64,000 nt of DNA, taken from Bactericera cockerelli (taxonomy: Eukaryota > Arthropoda > Insecta > Hemiptera > Triozidae). The DNA lies in the NCBI GenBank assembly GCA_024516035.1, contig CM044967.1, forward strand, positions 9,916,990 to 9,980,989, written 5' to 3'. The notes beneath the pieces were generated by a model that did not search any database, was not told the origin of the DNA, and was given only the letters and a program-made list of their open reading frames with translations. The translations under genes were made by a program, and so were the position numbers. Positions 60,563-64,000 of this stretch are shown here, in pieces; position 1 is the stretch's first letter; every line of letters begins with the position of its first letter.

Positions 60563-63500
60563 TTACTGTTCTGGTGGATAGAGCACTGAGTTTTGACAAG
60601 GTATTTTACTGGTTTTAATGTTAAACTGTTTCAATGTAGCTTGTAAGCCTGGCTCATTACCACTAAAGTAAGCTGAGATAGCATTGTGAAATAGAAGCAA
60701 TTGCTTGTGCATTACTTTGATCTGAAACAAATTAAAGAAGTTTTCATTATTGGAAAATATTATTAAAGTATAGATATAAATATAGGGCTTATGGTTCATG
60801 AGATACGGTGGAGTGATTAGTAACAATTCAACCTTCTGGAGTGGCCCTTACATCGTGAAAAAATGGTGTAATAATTTTTTAACCCTAAAAATAGCTCAAA
60901 GAATTGCATTTCACATGTTACAAGTGAATTTTTTTATCTGATTAACCCTGGTACAGTTCGAGTTATCTTAAAAGGTGAATAATCAATATAGAAAGTCTTC
61001 TTCATATCCACTTTTAGGTGAATAATCAATATAGAAAGTCTTCTTCATATCCACTTTTGAATTTTAAATTCAACTCTGTATTTCTGTTCTTGTAATATCA
61101 AAACAATGAGTCACTTACAAAAAAAAAAAAAAAAAATGAATTTGAACAACCAGTATCAGTACAATAGGAGTCATTCCCTATATGTTTTGACTTACCAGAA
61201 GTCTGCTGACTTTTGAACACGATGATAAGGTACAATAAGGCTACTAAAATTGTAAAATATGATTAGTAGGTTTCTAATAACAATAATTAATTAAAGCAAA
61301 TAAAAATCATATTAATAAATAAAAAAATCTAGGTATCTTACTATTTCTGATCCTTGGCTTGTTTAGCAACTTTGTACTAACTTTTCAGAGCAGTGTTGAA
61401 TTATACCAATGCAAGTGATCAGGTCATTTCCTAGAGGCAGTCTTATGCATATAATGGGCGAGTATTTGAGCTAACAAAAATATCCAAAGTGTGTGTTCAC
61501 TGTTTCTTTTTAACGGGGCAATGAATTTTATGTGTTAACACCAGTTATTTATTCAACTGAAACCATCATCCTTATTTGGTTGTATCATGATTTTCTTCTA
61601 CCTTGTTTCTCTATTGAAATCCTTGTAGCTCATTTCACCTCTGATTCTTCCTTTATTTAATTTTTTTGTGGTTATTTTTTTCTCTTGATTTTCATCTTCT
61701 TTCATTTCATTTTATTGTTTCTATCATCTCCATGAAACTTGTTTCCTTGGTGATGTTTTTTGTTATGAACTCTGGTGTCTCCAATTTCAGAATAAAAAAG
61801 AAAGCAATCTATAAAAAAGCAAACATCTACAAAAGAGCAAATAATATCAACAACAAACAAAGCTACAGAAGAAGGCTAATAAAAAAGCATTTTCAAGGTG
61901 AAGGACAAACATTGTAAAGTGAGGAAACTTGATAGAAACTGATACAGAGGAAACTTTAGTAGTTGGGTGATTTGAAAAACACCCTGCGCGAAATATCATT
62001 TGGTTGGCTGATATTATTTAAAGGACTAATAGGTTCTAAAAGCTATTTGTACACAGAAAGTTCAATGAAAATTAGACAAACTGAAAGAGAGTTATTATGG
62101 GGGATATTCATAGCTTATTTTGTAATTATTTCTTACCCTATTTTCGTCCAGAAAGCGAAGCTTCACAACCACATTATTTCTCAGTTTTTCAAAGTTTTCT
62201 CGGTGGGTTTGAAAGCTTCTCTGAGCCTCGTCTAGATGAGAACAAGTGCTGTCCACATTAGATGTTGCTTGGAGCAAAAGTTCCAAGTCTGTACGGTAGG
62301 CGTCATATTCCAATCTAAAAGAAGTCCATTTATAGACACAAAGTTAATTGTTTATTTCTTAAGAGAGATTGTAAGCCTTGATTTGGAGACAAAAAAAATC
62401 GAAGATGTCAAAGCGAACTACTGCTAAATAATGTTTTGATTGCAATATTTGCAGCTTTACTCCATACTGAGTCAATTGAAAAATATCGACATTTTCAAGA
62501 ACAAAAACTAATGCTGATGTGTAATCAATACTCAAGTATTGATAGACAAATGGGTAGCATAGCATAATTACAAGGTAATATTGCCACTGGTTGTTACTTA
62601 TACAATGAACACCTCATTTTTCCTCACGAGGTATCAGTGGACTCCGAACATCTACGTATGGAACAGATACATTTCTTCCTTGCAGGTGATAGAACCCAGG
62701 TCAGAGCTACTCCACTCGGCCACAATGTAAATTTATGTCATTTAGGTGTTAGTAGATTTATTATTAATAATTGAGCTAAACAGATATGAACTATTAAATT
62801 ATTGGTTATTAAATTATTAAAGATATTAATTAAATTTCTCATACTTATTTAGTGGGGAATAAGATTAATAATATCATTGATAATAGAAAGTAATCACAAA
62901 TGCCATACAGGTCCAAAACTGCAAACTTAATTCTGATAAATACTTCTCATAATACCATCAAATGAGATTTTTTTACCTGGCATTCTCATATTGTCGAACT
63001 GTGACTAGAGTATCTTCTATGGTTTTATTACACAAAGTATTTACAGAAGATACAAATAGATTTAAAGCATTCAAGAGTATTTCTCCAGTTCCAGTCAAAT
63101 TTCGTTGTGTTTCTGAGTTGCACAAGAACTCTTCCTGGAGCTCAGGAGATTTCTGAGCTAAATCTGCAAAAGTTTCTGCTAGTGTTTGCTGCAAAAAAGT
63201 AGAAGACAGAGGTGTAGGTTTGGCAAAGCTGGTCTGTACAATTGCTAGTGTGAAATAGAAAGTATTTCTAGGACAAAAGAAATATTATTAAAAATTGTAC
63301 CTTCTCTGCTTTATGATCTTTGAGTTTTGAACTTGATTTACCAACCTCAGTAGCTTGATTGATAAGGACTTGTATCCTGGAGGTTGGTGGTTCAAGTTTG
63401 ATAAAAATGTGAGTGATAAACATAAATGTGATAAGTTTTATCAAGTTTGTAACTTGATTTCAAGAGTATTTTCAACTATGTGTTGGAGATAAATTTTGAA

Positions 63501-63666
63501 TTGGAATGCTAGTTTTTTGCCTAATTAAAAAATAGGTTGAATTTAGATATATTTACCTGTGTCTGAACAACCTGATGAAAGTTTTTGGTCAATGCATGGG
63601 CTAGCCGTAGCATATTGGAGTATTTACGTTGAGTTTCACGCAGTTGCTCAATCTGGGCTTCCAGTT
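60563..63666 (-). CDS. Arfip: Arfaptin (AH/BAR domain), C-terminal part; gene continues past the right edge
   Basis: Visible coding exons in transcript order: 63666-63557, 63188-62977, 62314-62137, 60721-60563. Phases agree, giving about 219 C-terminal residues. They match the arfaptin homology (BAR-type, coiled dimer) domain: [71 protein letters not shown] and [20 protein letters not shown]. Arfaptins bind GTP-loaded Arl1 and Arf/Rac GTPases at the trans-Golgi and shape membranes. The first visible exon begins with the last two bases of a codon, so upstream exons with the N-terminus and amphipathic helix lie beyond the window. The stop at 60,563 gives a tail (SVLYPPEQ) of usual length. It is head-to-tail with ACBD3. 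Confidence 0.95.
60973..61063. repeat. 46-bp tandem duplication
   Basis: AGGTGAATAATCAATATAGA followed by AAGTCTTCTTCATATCCACTTTT is present twice, virtually identical, in an arfaptin intron. The identity suggests a recent event. Confidence 0.85.
61070..62130. other. Arfaptin intron, nothing else recognised
   Basis: AT-rich intron between coding exons 62,137 and 60,721 with a poly-A tract at 61,120. The + strand ORF at 61,666-61,917 is Lys/Asn-rich at its end and looks like chance. Confidence 0.5.
62612..62730 (-). repeat. Diverged tRNA-derived SINE
   Basis: CATTTTTCCTCACGAGGTATC, GAACCCAGGTCA and CTCCACTCGGCCACAATGT match the reverse strand of 33,705-33,850 with many changes. It lies in an arfaptin intron. 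Confidence 0.6.
63335..63450 (+). repeat. SINE fragment related to 17,140
   Basis: ACCTCAGTAGCTTGATTGATAA, then GGTTGGTGGTTCAAGTTTG (degenerate B box) and GTGATAAGTTTTATC. It lies in the arfaptin intron between exons 63,557 and 63,188. Confidence 0.5.
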
Positions 63667-64000
63667 CTGTAGATGTAAAAATAAAACATTTAAAAGTATT
63701 TTTTTTTTTTTTTGAAATGGAACAACTAAAATGGATTCCTTTTTTTGTTTTTAAATAGTTCTTTCATCAGAGCACATCATTAGTTCACTTTTTTGAAAAT
63801 TTCCTTCAAAATATAAGTACCTAAAGATATCAATTTTAACATGACTTCTTGATAAATGGAAAAATATTAAATAAACAATAATTGAGGACGTTTTAAAAAA
63901 CCTCTAAAATTCTGTGTTGCAATTTTACATTTTTCTTTCCATGAGGTGGGATAATTTTTTTCTTGTGTTGGGTTTAAATTCTTTATATGTTTTCTTTTTT

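Noticed and set aside
1..64000. CRISPR array, bacterial operon or horizontally acquired block
   Set aside because: The tandem arrays found have no spacer structure, and all recognised genes are intron-containing animal genes.

Overview
This is an AT-rich (about one third GC), intron-rich, repeat-dense piece of nuclear DNA from an animal, almost certainly an insect. Small conserved exons are separated by introns from about 60 bp to several kb. I favour a hemipteran (planthopper-like) genome from the texture of the repeats, but this cannot be proven from the window. No operons, rRNA, intact tRNA or CRISPR arrays are visible.

Five protein-coding genes can be reconstructed exon by exon. (1) + strand, 3,882-12,199: an EPS8/arouser-family adaptor (PTB domain, proline stretch, EPS8 core, SH3), about 677 aa. 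(2) - strand, 15,306-16,726, with a non-coding first exon ending at 17,933 and a TATA box near 18,150: a Gly/Tyr/Pro-rich protein of about 331 aa, probably extracellular and possibly cuticular. (3) - strand, 26,518-41,876: a complete amyloid-precursor-protein-like gene (Appl), 12 coding exons, about 728 aa, from signal peptide to the YENPTY cytoplasmic tail. (4) - strand, 48,195-56,986: a complete ACBD3/GCP60 gene (acyl-CoA-binding domain, Q-rich segment, GOLD domain), about 460 aa. (5) - strand, 60,563 to beyond the right part of the window: the C-terminal half of an arfaptin (AH/BAR domain). Genes 3 to 5 are head-to-tail on the - strand. ACBD3 and arfaptin are both Golgi-associated, and APP-family proteins traffic through the Golgi, but nothing here shows a functional link.

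Between and inside the genes lie many mobile elements: several tRNA-derived SINE families with visible B boxes; MITEs with precise inverted ends, three of them related to each other and one separate with TTAA flanks; a mariner-derived element folded into about 200-bp inverted arms; a second long fold-back element; a 1.04-kb element with 25-bp inverted ends whose terminal phrase recurs internally; a 1.54-kb element carrying a nested insertion; and 3' fragments of at least three non-LTR retrotransposons, one inserted cleanly into a 72-bp tandem array. The stretch 20.5-26.5 kb is a gene-poor AT desert.

The most unusual observations are: broken partial duplicates of the Appl acidic exon inside its downstream intron; overlapping GTAAGTAAAT splice donors in the EPS8 gene, of which only the weaker one keeps the frame; and a retrotransposon fragment whose 5' end is inverted and duplicated into a long palindrome. 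I saw no convincing new multi-gene system.
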